Of a stretch of 64,000 nucleotides of DNA, positions 49,727 through 62,378 are shown in pieces. Source of the stretch: Phycomyces blakesleeanus NRRL 1555(-) (taxonomy: Eukaryota; Mucoromycota; Mucoromycetes; Mucorales; Phycomycetaceae). The position numbers and the translations under genes were made by a program. Location of the stretch: contig NW_017265135.1 of the NCBI RefSeq assembly GCF_001638985.1, forward strand, positions 2,161,223 to 2,225,222. The letters are read 5' to 3'. How positions within the stretch are numbered: position 1 is the stretch's first letter; the number at the start of each line of letters is the position of its first letter. The notes beneath the pieces are model-generated. The model made no database searches. It was not told the DNA's origin and saw only the letters and a list, made by a program, of their open reading frames with translations.

Positions 49727-49918
49727 GGTCAAAACTGATAAAAGCAAATGACATGGCTTATGAGGTTCCAGAAGTATACTCACAAATGACACGCACAGAA
49801 CTTGTGGCCCCTGCGTACAAAATATGGGGTTTAAAGGCAATATTAGTATTGGTTTGTTTGTGTTTTTTTTCTTTTTTCTTTTTAAAAAAAACAAGTGTCT
49901 GTCAATGATACAAATTAT
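49727..49918 (+). pseudogene. Coding-like fragment, frameshifted
   Basis: The frame RSKLIKANDMAYEVPEVYSQ, then MTRTELVAPAYKIWGLKA, follows a CAG acceptor-like site. The immediately preceding frame ELNSLTEAFELMVS is shifted by one base. This suggests a decayed gene rather than a working exon. Family unknown. Confidence 0.3.
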
Positions 49919-51978
49919 GAAACACTATTTTATTCGTGTCACATTTATCTTTTTAATCCTTCTCCCCTCTCCCTCCCTCTTCCTACCATATACTTGTTAA
50001 CCCAGAATATAACTGTTTGCAATATTGAGTATAAGTGCAAGATGCCCACATAAAAAATGTCGAGAGAAATAGAAAGCTACCTTTGGTATACATATGTATA
50101 TTATCAGTTTGGGGATATACAAGTAGTCCCATAGTCAATTTGGACAGAAAAATTCTCACACTTATAACCAAATATCAATAAACAAAAGTAAACAATAACA
50201 ATAGTGAATACAAACCAAGGCATGTTATTTATCATTTGTCTCAATATAACTAGGTATGTAGTATGCTTCAAACAATACTGTTAGTCATTCCCATTAATTA
50301 ATATCAGTACAAAGATAAGAGAAATAAAAAGCACGAGACTCCAATAGAATAACAACTTTATTATTAAATTATATTGGCTTTAGGTAAACAATTCAACTCA
50401 GAACGCCTTGAATTTCTATTAGACACCAACGTTTTGCGTTTACAGAATAATGTGATCGAAAATAACAATAATTTCATACGATTCAATTATGCGGACATAA
50501 ACTAGTCAAAAACATATAAGAAATACGATGGCAATTCAAATATTGAGCTTAGTAGGACCACACCCTCGGCAATAAAAGAATGTATCGGATTGATATACGC
50601 CAACATTAATTTATCTATTATCCAGAACATGAGAGACATAGTCTTCTTTTGACTGTTAGGGTGTTCTAGAATTCTTTCGATAAACATCGCCTAATTATTT
50701 TTACAATTAACGAAGAGGCAGTAAAAGTAAGTCTACATTCTATCTTATCGCAATTATATAAAGTCACAACAATGGCACATGTAATAGTCCAGTGTAAGGT
50801 GTGAAACTGATAATCAAGCATTCTGTTATTATCCTTAGATTTGACTTTATTTGATTTAGAGGTCAATAGTTGTATTACTGATATAATATCTCAGAAGAAA
50901 ATAATACTCAGTAGGAAATATGTAGGGAGTTACTTATTATTGAATTAGTCGTCTGAAATATATTGCTGTTTTATGTATAGATATATGAACGAAGAAAACG
51001 AGATAATGTTTTATTGGTACCAAAAAATCATCTTATCACAGTTAATGAGAAGTGCAATTGTTTGATCTAAATCTAATTTCATAGATAGTATTATATTATA
51101 AAAACAAACAAACATATTACATAGGATTAACCCACGATACACAGTTTATGAAATATATTTATAACTAATTATATATATGTTAGATATTATCCTCAAAGGG
51201 ACTCAGTGCACTTCTTACTGACAGAAATGTAGCCATAATTAACGCTATCTTGCATACTTTGAAAGGAACGAAAAGATATATAAGGGTAATATAAATAATA
51301 TACATAGATATATCCATTCTTACCAATATGTAGCAGCACAAATTACAAATATATTTTAAGGTAATTTTATCTTGTATATAGTGTATATGTCTCATTTACA
51401 GTTCCGCGGTCGATTTTTTTTAACAAACGTCTGCTTTGTCTCGAAAATATTTATACGCCAAAATGAATACTGTAAGGCAAAGCCTTTTAATATATAAATG
51501 TATATTACCTCAATTGTAATATGGTTGTAGCGCATAATACTTGGTTATATTACTATATATATATTTATATATTACTCTGAAAGAACTAGTCAAATGTTGA
51601 GTGTTATTCAATTAGTGTCATACGATCATTTAATTTGACCATATTGTTTTATATCTGATATTCTATTGCCAGAAATATATTTCACATCACTGCCTTCCAT
51701 AATGACTTCTTTATCAATATTCTTACATTAATAATAACGAAGCCGTGCAGCTCATTACTATATTGCTCATTTATATACTCTTTGTACTTTTCTTATAACT
51801 AGAGTATTCCACCCTTTTAAGGTTTTCCATCCTTTTTATTATTTTTTATTACTTTCCAAATAGCTAAAAAAAATTACATTTTAAATCAACTTTATTTTCC
51901 TCTTTCCTCTTTTTTCTTATCACTATATGTATATATATTCAGTCAATCTCTCTAATACCACCCTCAGTTAGGTTTTGT

Positions 51979-53425
51979 TTAATTGAGGGATATATCCTCA
52001 TTGTCTACTTCTTGTGGAGTCCCACCATCGTTGTATAGTACAACCTTGTTCGAATCTCCATTATTATTTGATTCTGAAGATACATTTTTTTCATGGATAC
52101 TTCGTTTGTTTAATGTCGCCGTTGGGTATGACGCTTCTGGTAATTTGGTGTCCTTGTATTTTTCTGCCATTAACTCATACCATCTTTCAGGGGTTTCGTT
52201 CAAAAAAGCCACCAAAATAACCGTCATATTGTCTTGTCCGAGAACTTGCCCTTTTGTTTTTGCAAGACATTTACCCATCAATAGCTCACAGATATTTTTC
52301 AGAGATTCCTTGTTACCCAGATGATGCTGCACAAAATTTACAACTTCAGGATTGGTCATACAATCCCAGATACCTTTATAAAACACAAATGAGTATCCTT
52401 GTATTTTATTTTGTTTTGTTTTATTACCATCACAAGCTAAAATCAGAAATTCGTCTTTCTCATTAAGAGTATGTTCGACAACGTCAGGGAAAGCTTTTAA
52501 ATGGGCAGTGGTGAGTAAAGTTTATTTTTGTTTAGATAACTTATATTTGACTAATTACCGGTGACAATCTGCTGCTCAGGCGGAAGGTTGCCCATTTTGT
52601 ACTCAAAGTCACCGAGTGCTCTCGAGAGTGCCAATTTTCCTGTATAGTAAATGTTTAATACTGTAGACTTCTTATATATACATAAGTACAACTAACCGTT
52701 CACTCTAGCCAACCTGACAAAACCACCAGCCTTTTCAATTCTTTCCGTTTCTTTTTTATTGGTGGGTTTATGATCTTGAGACAAGGCAATGGCTCGACCG
52801 CCTGTACACAGAACAGCTCGAGAATCTCCTGCATTACTCTGATTACAAGCCTTGAGTTCTCATATCTCTCTTTTTCGCTTTATTCTCAAACTTTTGAATT
52901 CCTTGTTTCTTTCCTGTTACGACTCTTACCACAAATAGAATGTTTTGCTTGGTCAAGAGAGCTACAACCGCAGTACAGCCAGAAGGTTCATTTACATACA
53001 ATGGATCTAGAAGTAAAATGTTTTAATTTGGCCAATAAAGTCATTTGATATAATACCTTCTCTAAGAGCTTCATCTATGCCTAGAAAACTTTGCTTAAGT
53101 GCCTCACGGAAATGTCCTTGTTTAAAGGCTTCTGACTTTAGTAAAAGATTGGGCAAGTGATCTTTACTGTATTTGGCTGTTTTTTCACCCCCGTGACCAT
53201 CAAAAACAGCAAAAAGACTGGCCTGGGTATCTCCATCCTCTGCAATAGTAATATGGGCATCTTCCATGCCTACCACACCATGTGAATACATTACAGAATA
53301 ATGCTTAAAGAAAGTCCTTTACTAATGCGCCACCCTTGCATGGCAGATGCAGCGTATATAACTCTTTGGCTCCCTCCTTCTTCCGATTCCTTTTCGGTGA
53401 TTGGTTCGGATAGTGTTTGGCCCAT
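51979..53425 (-). CDS. PP2C-type Ser/Thr phosphatase (Ptc2/3-like)
   Basis: Seven exons: 53425-53323, 53269-53057, 53006-52930, 52838-52697, 52639-52559, 52493-52428 and 52373-51979, giving 358 aa. Metal-dependent (Mg2+/Mn2+) phosphatases of this class switch off stress MAP-kinase and checkpoint signalling in yeast. The PP2C motifs are complete: [78 protein letters not shown] and [10 protein letters not shown], including every metal-binding Asp/Glu. The N-terminus MGQTLSEP carries Gly2 and fits an N-myristoylation pattern, as in many Ptc2/3 proteins. The C-terminal ~60 residues are Ser/Asn/Asp-rich and probably regulatory. It shares a 186-bp promoter region with MDL1. Confidence 0.94.
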
Positions 53426-53611
53426 GACGTGAAAGAGAAAGAAAGGGCTTGTATTAAGCGTGAAAGTGACCAAAAGGCATATTTAAGTCCCGTTTGTGCA
53501 AAAAGAGTTGCATTAGCCGAACTAGGTCACGTGTAAAAACCGGGGTGGAGTTTATCCTTTCTTCATTAAACCTTGTCACTGCTCTTTTTTCCCTCTCTTG
53601 TTACCATTGCC
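53426..53611. promoter_or_regulatory. Bidirectional promoter with CACGTG E-box
   Basis: Only 186 bp separate the start codons of the PP2C gene (-) and MDL1 (+). A palindromic CACGTG (53528-53533, context GGTCACGTGTAA) is a binding site for bHLH factors such as Cbf1 in fungi. A TATTTAAG element lies at about 53479-53486 on the PP2C side, and a pyrimidine-rich leader precedes MDL1. Confidence 0.5.
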
Positions 53612-55951
53612 ATGTTGCGAACTAGTCTGTGGACTGCATTCCGACAGCCATCAGTGGCCACGCTTAGACGTTACTCTGCTTTGCCAAAACCTCTTCTCAC
53701 ACGCAAGCTAGCTATACAACCTATACCGAGAACACCTCTTGGAAGAACCTCATTCTCAAGTACCCCTCATAAGCATACTCCTATAGAGAAAACAACTAAG
53801 AAAGCAACAGAGGAAACCAAGAAGAAGAAAGATATCAGCGATGTAAAGCGGCTCTTTACACTCGCTAAGCCTGAAGCAAAGAGTATAACCGGTAAGCTTA
53901 TTATAAACTATTTAATATTTGGGAAAATAGCTAAAAAAAATGCCTATAGCTGCTATTGGACTTCTTGTTATATCTTCTTCGATAACTATGGTAAGTTAAA
54001 AAGAAACCTAGCACATAAGTTTCTTACCCGATTTGCATTAGTCTGTCCCATTCTCAATGGGAAAGATAATCGACATTGTATCCCACCCGGGAACCGAGAA
54101 TTATATGGGGCTGACAATGCCTCAGTTCTTTGGTGCTCTTTCTGTCGTATTCGTGATTGGCGCAGCAGCAAACACTGGAAGAGTTCTGTTGTTCAGACTA
54201 TCCGGGGAGCGCATTATCCAAAGACTTCGTGGAAATCTTTACAAGTCAATCCTCAAACAAGACATGGCTTTCTTTGATAAGAACAGAACTGGCGAACTCA
54301 TATCACGTCTTTCAGTTGACACTGCAATTGTTGGTAAGAGCTTAACCAACAATGTGAGCGATGGATTAAGGTAATGTATCATTATATTTTTCCTTATCTT
54401 TTGAGAAGATAAAAATAGAAAGTTAAATAAAAATTAGATGTTGTGTATATTTCTGTATTGACAAATGAATCAATTATTATAGAGCTCTCGCCACTGCCGC
54501 TGTTGGTTCTTCCATGATGTTTTATGTCAGGTAAATAGTATTTGAGAATGGATGATGGAACCTGTATATTGAATACTATTATTTCGTTTTTTTGCCAGTC
54601 CACAATTGACTGGAATTATGATGCTTATTGTTCCCCCTGTCGCAATATTTGCTATTGTTTACGGTCGTTATGTAAAGTCCCTTTCTCGTAAAACACAAAC
54701 TGCATTGAGTGAAATTACCAAGGTGGCAGAGGAGCGTATCAGTGCTATAAGAACCGTCCAGGCATTTGCAAAAGAGAAGCAAGAGGAGAAACGTTACGGC
54801 CTTCGTGTAGCAGATGTATATAACCTTGCGACCAAGGAGGCAATGGCTAGTGGTGCATTTTTTGGTGGCGCAGGCCTATCGGGTAATCTTGCCGTGTTAG
54901 CTGTATTGTGGTATGGCGGACATATGGTACTTGAGAATGCAATCACAATCGGTGAATTAGCTTCCTTTATGCTTTACACAGCCTACGTCGGTACTTCATT
55001 AGCTGGATTGACAAGCTTTTATTCAGAGATTATGAAAGGAGTGGGTGCTTCTGATAGATTATTTGATTTGTTGGAACGCAAGAGTCCAATTAAGGTGACA
55101 GGAGGTCAAATTCTGCCATCTCTACATGGCAAGATACGATTCGATGATATCCACTTTACCTATCCTACTCGTCCTCAGTCTACAATTTTCAAAAAGTTTT
55201 CCCTCACAGTTGAGCCAGGAACAGTAGTGGCTGTTGTTGGACCTTCGGGCTCAGGAAAATCTACAATTGGATCCCTTTTGCTGCGATACTATGACCCAAA
55301 TTCAGGATCTATATATGTTGATGATACAAACATCAAGGATATTAACCTGCACTGGTGGCGTGAAAATGTTGGTGTTGTTTCCCAGGAACCTGTTTTATTT
55401 GCTGGTACCATCGCAGAAAATATTTCCTATGGCCGTGAAGACGCAACACATGAAGAGATTCAAGAGGCTGCATCCAAGGCCAACTGTGCATCGTTTATCA
55501 ACACATTCCAAGACGGATACAACACTATGGTCGGTGAACGTGGTATTAGTTTAAGTGGAGGGCAAAAGCAACGTATTGCTATCGCACGTGCTCTCCTCAA
55601 GAATCCCTCTATTCTTGTTTTAGATGAGGCAACAAGTGCACTCGGTAATTATTATTATTATTTTATTATTTTGGGTTTCAAGCTTTTCTAACTCTTTAAA
55701 CAGATTCCGAGTCTGAAGTTCTCGTACAGGATGCGTTGAACAATCTTATGCAAGGTCGCACTGTATTTACAATTGCCCATCGCTTGTCAACTATTCGCTC
55801 GGCTGATTTGGTAGCTTGTTTAAGCAATGGTGGCGTGGCCGAACTCGGTACATACCAGGAACTTCTTCACAAAGAAGGAGGTGTCTTCCGCCGTCTTGTT
55901 GAGCTCCAGTCTCTTGGCGGAAATACTCATTCAGACGAAGAAAAGAATTAA
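53612..55951 (+). CDS. MDL1: Mitochondrial ABC half-transporter, Mdl1/ABCB10 type
   Basis: Six exons: 53612-53891, 53950-53990, 54042-54370, 54483-54530, 54599-55644 and 55704-55951, giving 663 aa. The N-terminus is Arg/Ser-rich without acids (RRYSALPKPLLTRKLAIQP), a mitochondrial presequence. A six-helix membrane domain follows, then the ATPase domain: Walker A GPSGSGKST, Q-loop VVSQEPVLFAG, signature LSGGQKQR, Walker B SILVLDEATSALD (the last Asp lies after the final intron) and H-loop TIAHRLST. Yeast Mdl1 exports peptides from the matrix; ABCB10 acts in haem and redox biology. The Mdl1/ABCB10 assignment rests on the presequence and overall sequence; Mdl2 is the alternative. The ATG at 53612 was chosen because the upstream extension is hydrophobic leader sequence inside the promoter. 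Confidence 0.92.
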
Positions 55952-56134
55952 GCCCGCATAATATACGCCATAACCTCCCAATCATAACCTCCCTCCTCTT
56001 TTTACTTTTACATTCAAAATACTAAAAATCACTCCCCCCTCTTCAATAGAAATATTTCCAGTAGATCAATAGACTATGTACAAATCCTATTTTTTTAATT
56101 TCTTTTCTTCTTTTATAATTAATTTGAATTTCTT

Positions 56135-56703
56135 TTATAAAGAGTTGGTTGCAGAAGATTCCTGCGTGAGAGAACGATAATAGACAGATTCCATATCATA
56201 AATAGCAGAAGATAGACCACGCTTCATATCAATCAAAGTGGCCTGGATATCCTGCTTTTGAGTCTTTAGTATTTCGGAACGATCATTGTAAAGTCGTGAT
56301 AGAGTGTGAGTATCGTTGAGAAGCAAATGCTGTTTAAGTTCTGTAATTAATCCTAGTAATGATTCTGAAGATCGTACCTACAAAAGATAATATACACTAT
56401 TAGACAACTAAATAAAATATATGCATACATAAAGAAGTCTTACAATCTGAGCTGTCTGACTTTCTATTTGATAACCTTCTTGGGCAACCTTAAACTTATC
56501 CTTGTCTTTGTTCTTTGGATGGATGTCAATGCTGTGAAGAATAAAATGACTAACTGGCCTACCTCGCCAACTTTGACAATGTCAGCAAAACAGTCAACAA
56601 GTTTTGCAATGTCGTCATCAATTCGCTTGTTGTATTGGTCTTCTACCTGAAGAAGAACAGAGCGAGGGCCAGATTGAGATTGATTCATAAAGGGACCCGA
56701 CAT
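56135..56703 (-). CDS. MED22: Mediator subunit Med22 (Srb6)
   Basis: Three exons: 56703-56563, 56512-56444 and 56377-56135, giving 150 aa, the family size. Med22 is a head-module subunit of the Mediator complex linking activators to RNA polymerase II. The coiled-coil pattern matches the family: LLQVEDQYNKRIDDDIAKLV, QIVRSSESLLGLITELKQHL, LNDTHTLSRLYNDRSE and a final helix ending SAIYDMESVYYRSL. It is convergent with MDL1 (183 bp between stops) and divergent from APC1. All junctions are in phase 0. Confidence 0.88.
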
Positions 56704-57334
56704 GGTAAAGCTTTAAAGGTAGTCTAATTTAATGGAATGATGTATGAATATGCAGTCTCGAATTTTTTTTTTAAAAAAAAGTCCCAGGTCACCAACTCAA
56801 ACGTTTTCAATTCAAGACGAGGAACTTCGGAAAGTCAATGTTAGTTCGACAACCGTCAATAGATTTAGCATATTAATCTTATGGTGGTTAGGAAATAATG
56901 ATAAAAATTATTGTCTTTGAAGTCAAATACAACATATATATACACACACAATAAAGTTTACTGCTTATAATGGTCTCTCTGTGCTGTATTCAATACATTA
57001 GGTTCTCACAAAGCCAAGTCTAGCCAATAGCGATTTATATGGCTAAATAAAATATAAATTTTGTTACTTAAAAATAAAATAATTTTATATTTTAGTGCAA
57101 ACATGGGTTCTATTCATGTGATTTTATCTTTAAAAAATATAGTTAGTTAAAAGAGTAGGAAGAATACGAAAAATATAACAAAGAAGAAGAAGATACAAAA
57201 GTTAAAAAGCATTTAAGCGTTTGACTGAAGTTGTTTTCTCAAATAACCAGCGTCACGCCAGTGCTACGCGTCACATACGTCTGTTATTAACCAAGATAAA
57301 ACAAAAGCATTTAAAATGTTGACTTTTCAAAAAC
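56704..57334. promoter_or_regulatory. Divergent promoter region of MED22 and APC1 with an ACGCGT site
   Basis: 631 bp, mostly AT-rich. A GC-rich patch (57249-57282) directly upstream of APC1 includes GCGTCACGCC and ACGCGT (57266-57271), the MluI cell-cycle box recognised by MBF-type factors in fungi, 64 nt before the ATG. No coding signal. Confidence 0.5.
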
Positions 57335-60300
57335 ATGTTGCAAGAATTAAAAGCATTTGAACCATGTGGAGAAACTCATATTAAGCGAAATGGACATCTC
57401 GTAAAACCGATTAAAAATCCTGAAATATTTAGCTTTAAAGACATCATGCGAGATCATATTCCAGAAGAAAGAAAATCACAGCACATCTACTCACTCCAAG
57501 CTGTCAACAATGCATCATTTATACCACTTGGAGATTCACCAAATGATGAAAAATTGCATTACTTTACAGACAGCAAAAGTATGGCTTCTAAATTGATGAG
57601 AGATGACACTGATTCTGATCTCGAGGACGAGGTTTATATATCAAATACAACTGTTACATGGAGCAGAGGAAACACCGTTCTAAAGACCCTAAAATACGAC
57701 TCTGAGAAGAGGCCGATAAATATAGCGCTTTTTGCATGGTTTCCTTTTGAGTGCTTAAAGAAAGACAACCAGGAACACTTTGAGCCATATCTCGGCTGGG
57801 ATAGACTTAAAACGCAGAAAACCCACAATGAATCCAACACTATCCATCGCGTATTTCGAAAGGCATTATGTGTTGTACTTGATAAGCACATGCAAATATA
57901 CTTTATCGATGGGAGCAGCTATGGATTTCCTCTTCCTTTCCCTATCTCTCAAGCATGTGCACTAGACATCGGTATCCTACTCCAAAAAAAACAAAAACAT
58001 GGAACAAACGAAAAAACTATGGATATAGACGATCAGGAAACTGATTTTATTGCCATTACAAATATTGAAGATATTGCTACAAAAATTCTCATGCCTGGAG
58101 AATATCATGAATTGATACCTGATAGTTCTGTAGTGAACAATACCCTTCCACTTATCGTAACCTTTAACCAAAAGGAATGTGCGCATTACATTTGGTCTTA
58201 TACATCCAAAAAGGAGGTTTACCCTGATAAAATAAAACAACAGCAACGATCACCCAAACAAACACCTTTTGCTGCATCACCAGCTCAGTCATCATTTAAG
58301 ATGCATAATTACGATAAGAAACTCGGTCAAGCCACTTCCGTAAAGTCTATCTCTACTGTTGATAAAAGATTTCAATATAATGAAGATAACAGCACCCTTC
58401 GATTTCATCTTCTATGGAAAGAATCTCCATCAGAGTAAGGACATATTTGAGTAAATTATTCTCCATATTTGTTTAATCGCCGCTCTTACTATCATTGAAT
58501 AGAAGTACTCTCGTAAAATATCATATCGCAAATTCAAGGGCATTCATCGTAGATAATCTAGACGGAACGCAACTTTTGTGTATCATGGACCACCATAAAT
58601 GTAGTCTAACAGCCTTTTCCATAAATAAACTTGGAAACATGGAAGATCCAAGAGTATTCAAGCAGAGTACAACATCAGCATTACCAATCTGTGCAACTCG
58701 AGCAGGACTGAATGACATGATTTTGGTCCAAAATAACAGCATAGCACTTCTGACTGATATATACGCCAAAGACTCTAATATAATTCTCGAACTACCACCG
58801 AATAGACATGGAATGATAATCGAAGACTTGAGAGATGCTGTTAATAACCGGTTCAATATTGTTTTTTCCAACCATCAGATCGTCCGCTTTATGATAGATT
58901 TTGCACCTCGTTCTTGTCTAGCGAGGGATTGTATGGCTGCAATGAATTGTGCTCTACCAAAGACCATGTTTTCTAAATTCAAGGCGGCATTAATACAGCG
59001 TTATTCAAATATTGCTATACTTCATTTATTTGGCAAGCACAGAACAGAGTTTGAATGGAAATCTTTTGTAATTACCACCCTTTCTTTTTTGAAAATTAAG
59101 AAATACCAAACAAATTTTCCGTATATTTCATCAAAGTAAGCTGATCTGTTGTTAACTCATATCTTTCTGATTTCTTATAATAATTTATGATAGAAATAAA
59201 GAAATTAATGAGTGGATTGAATGCGCAATACAAGTCAAAAACAATGAGTTACCAGGCTACATGGAGCACGTCTATAGAATTGTAAAAAGCTTGCATTTAC
59301 TCTATGAAGATTATAGACTGGCGAAAATGCGAACATACCTACTTTCAGATATCAAGAATTTACTGTGCTGTTTATGCAATTTGCTAAAAGAACCAGACTG
59401 GATCCATTACTACGCTCCAAACGACCAAGAAAACTTTTTATGGACTGAATGTAAGGGCCAAGTATCTTATGTATATATAGAAATATTTTTGAAATCAAAC
59501 ATTTTCTGTAGACTACATTGAATATAAAAGTCTAAAAGGAAGTCTCGGTAAACCTGTGAATATCGAGTCTCTCCTAGAGCGCCTTTTGGACACCAAAAAC
59601 CTAGCTTTGTACTCTACAGAACTTCAAGATTATCCAGAAATTAATGTCGAAAACGGCATTGGCCAAAATACATATGGATCATATATCGAAAAACTTTCTT
59701 CTCTCTACATATGCCTGATTCAATGCAGCGGAGATCCGATTGACGTTGTACTTTTTATGTCAAAAGATTGGAGTTACGGAGACATCAAGGTTATTAAAGA
59801 CACTATTGCACAACCAGTTGTAAGCATTCTCGACACACTTAAATCAGGTGCTCCCTTGAATCTACCAATTCAAGCATATTCTCTTATAGGTTTGTTTAAG
59901 CCAAGTGTTTTATTGCGTTACCTAATTATCTTATATTGACACATTACATAGGCAGAGATGACATAGTAAAACAAATTCAAAATTCGGGTACAACAGTGGA
60001 CCCGAATTCAAAGGTATTCCGATTCTTTGAAGATGAGGTAAGACTTATTGGCTATGTATTGCCTAAAACTCACGTCAAATAATAAACCTGATTTATCTAG
60101 CCATATGCTCCCAAAAACATGCAAACGATATATGACAATATTCTGAATGAATTCTCATCATCAGGGAACATATATGGAACTGATACTCTCAACAAAGAGA
60201 CAGAAAAATCACGTTTCGGTTATGTCGGACTTGTAGAAAAAGTTAGAATCAAGTTGGACATTACCAAAATAAATGAAATCCGAGTAGAAAACATGGAAAA

Positions 60301-62378
60301 CTTGAGGTTAGTTTTGTATACATCAATACATCGTATTCATATATATACTTAACTGCTCTTTAAAGTGCGGAGGACGCAGAAAAAGAACAACAAATGCATG
60401 CATTTAGTTTCGCACAGCGTACGATGTCACAGGTTGTAGGTCAGGCGATATACAGCTATGGGACATACAGACCCGACGTAGCCCAGCCATTTCCTTTTGA
60501 GAGCATAAATCTGTCTATCAAGATACTACCTCTCAAAAGAATAGTAGAGATAGAAGAAGAAACACTGTCCTCGACCTCTCTTGTATGGCCAAATTTCCAT
60601 ATGGGCGTCTGTGCAGGGCTTCGTATAAAACCAGACTCTGATATAAACAAAACATGGATCAAACAGCTTGATCCAGTGGAGACAGGTCCAGAACACGGTG
60701 GTTTATTTCTTGCTTTGGGTTTGAATGGTAGTCTTTCACAACTTACAAGTACTAGCTGGTATGGATATATTGCAGAAACGTCGGGTTTGGTGACAGCTGG
60801 CTTTCTTCTTGGATTAGCGATAGCATACCGTGGCGGTGGAAATATTGCGGTAGTAAAATTATTATCAATGCATATACCTTCGCTTGTAAAGGATGATCTC
60901 CCTTACTCTTCGGAGCCTATCATAACCCGGGCAGTCTGCACAATTGGACTTGGATTAGTTCATATGGGAAGTAGGGACCGAAGAATGGTTGCTGCCTTAA
61001 TGAATGAGCTCGGTGTACATGCACCTAACTCAAATACAGTGAGCTCCAAAAATTTAGACTGTGTTGGTCTAGCAGCAGGGTTTGCAATTGGATTTATTAC
61101 TCTTGGAAAACAAGGAACAAGTATTGTGCTGCCTGATATGGACCTGGAAGACAAACTATACCAGTTGATGGAAGGTGAACCATTAACAAACAGAAATCGT
61201 ACTCAGTCAGACATCGGAGGCTTGTCTCATTCAAACCTAGACGCAACTGGGCCGGGTGCAATTATGGCGCTTGCTCTTATGTTTCTTAAGACCGGAGATA
61301 AACGTGTAGCAAAAAGGATATATGGACGTCAATTAGAGTATCATATAAATTCTATTCGTCCAGATATATTACTTCTTCGAGTGCTGGCAAAGAATCTAAT
61401 TCTATGGGACGACATCCGCCCAACCGATATATGGCTTTATCAGCAATTACCAGAATTTATTCTACATGATTTCGATGAGAATAGGAAAGCTTCTTGGGAA
61501 GTTCAAGTCCGCAAACAAGCAAAATATCATATAGTTGGCGGAGGATGCCTAGCAATTGGGCTAAAATACGCCGGGTCAAGAAATACTAATGCCTTTGAGT
61601 GTCTGTTGAAACAATTGGATATATTCATTGAACTTTCAGAGAAAATAGGTAACTTACTAATGATTGACTTGCTTATCTCTGGGTGCAAGTAACTATATCT
61701 CTTACATATTTCAATTTTTATTTTATTTTACCATTAGCTGTAGGATTTCAAGAACGTATTACAAAATGTGCTATAAGTACCTGTATTAATATTATTGCCA
61801 CTGCATCCGCTATGGTTATGGCCGGTACAGGAAATCTTGAACTATTTACAAGATTAAGTAAACTACGAAACCTACCAGAAAATATCGAAAATTATGGAAA
61901 TCAGATGGCGATTCATATGGCTATAGGGCTCTTGTATGCTGGACTCGGTGGATATACACTTAAGACAGATAATGAATCAATAGCAGGCCTTTTATGCGCG
62001 TTTTATCCGTTTTACCCCACATCATCTACAGACAATCATCAGCATCTTCAATCTTTTCGACACTTTTGGACCTTTGCTCTCGATTCCAGGTGGCTTACAC
62101 CATTTGATGTTGATGAACAAAAACCGTGCCATGTTCCAATAGTTCTCACAGTAACCGGTGATAATTTAATTGACGAAAAAACTGATATTCTACCAAAGGA
62201 AATTCAAATGGTTGCACCCGTTGTGCTCCCCCCGCGCAAGTATATATCCAATATTAAGCTTAATAGTCCAGAATATTGGCCTCTTTGTATCAATGTTGAC
62301 GAGGATGGTGTCTATCAAAGATCAATCAGAAGTCGTGGAATATTATATGTACAAAAGAAAAAACGCCCATGTATGTAG
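57335..62378 (+). CDS. APC1: Anaphase-promoting complex subunit 1
   Basis: Eight exons: 57335-58434, 58503-59135, 59194-59450, 59512-59889, 59952-60037, 60101-60306, 60366-61648 and 61738-62378, giving 1527 aa (fission yeast Cut4 1458). APC1 is the largest scaffold of the APC/C ubiquitin ligase that triggers anaphase. The N-terminal half is a WD40-like beta-propeller region (for example INIALFAWFPFECL and FIVDNLDGTQLLCIMDHHKC). The C-terminal half has the proteasome/cyclosome repeats and the most diagnostic segments: EHGGLFLALGLNGSL, SGLVTAGFLLGLAIAYRGGG, RAVCTIGLGLVHMGSRDRRM, LDATGPGAIMALALMFLKTG and AIGLLYAGLGGYTLK. The final residues (SIRSRGILYVQKKKRPCM) may not be the true end, since GTATGT at 62371 could act as a donor. 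Otherwise the model is consistent. Confidence 0.93.

Larger units (their letters stand above)
44983..51978. other. 7-kb AT-rich gene desert with coding-like islands
   Basis: Apart from the entries listed separately (45630-46128, 46241-46470, 48347-48589, 49727-49918), a plus-strand frame at about 47762-47949 (TVVVDLFYDVLVSGVNELNE and onward, stop at 47949) and one at about 49424-49576 (RNTGSYGHERCTNKHSDHF and onward) are protein-like but isolated. 50-52 kb is AT-rich with no signal. Microsatellites are few. No transposon ends or RNA genes were recognised. Confidence 0.5.
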
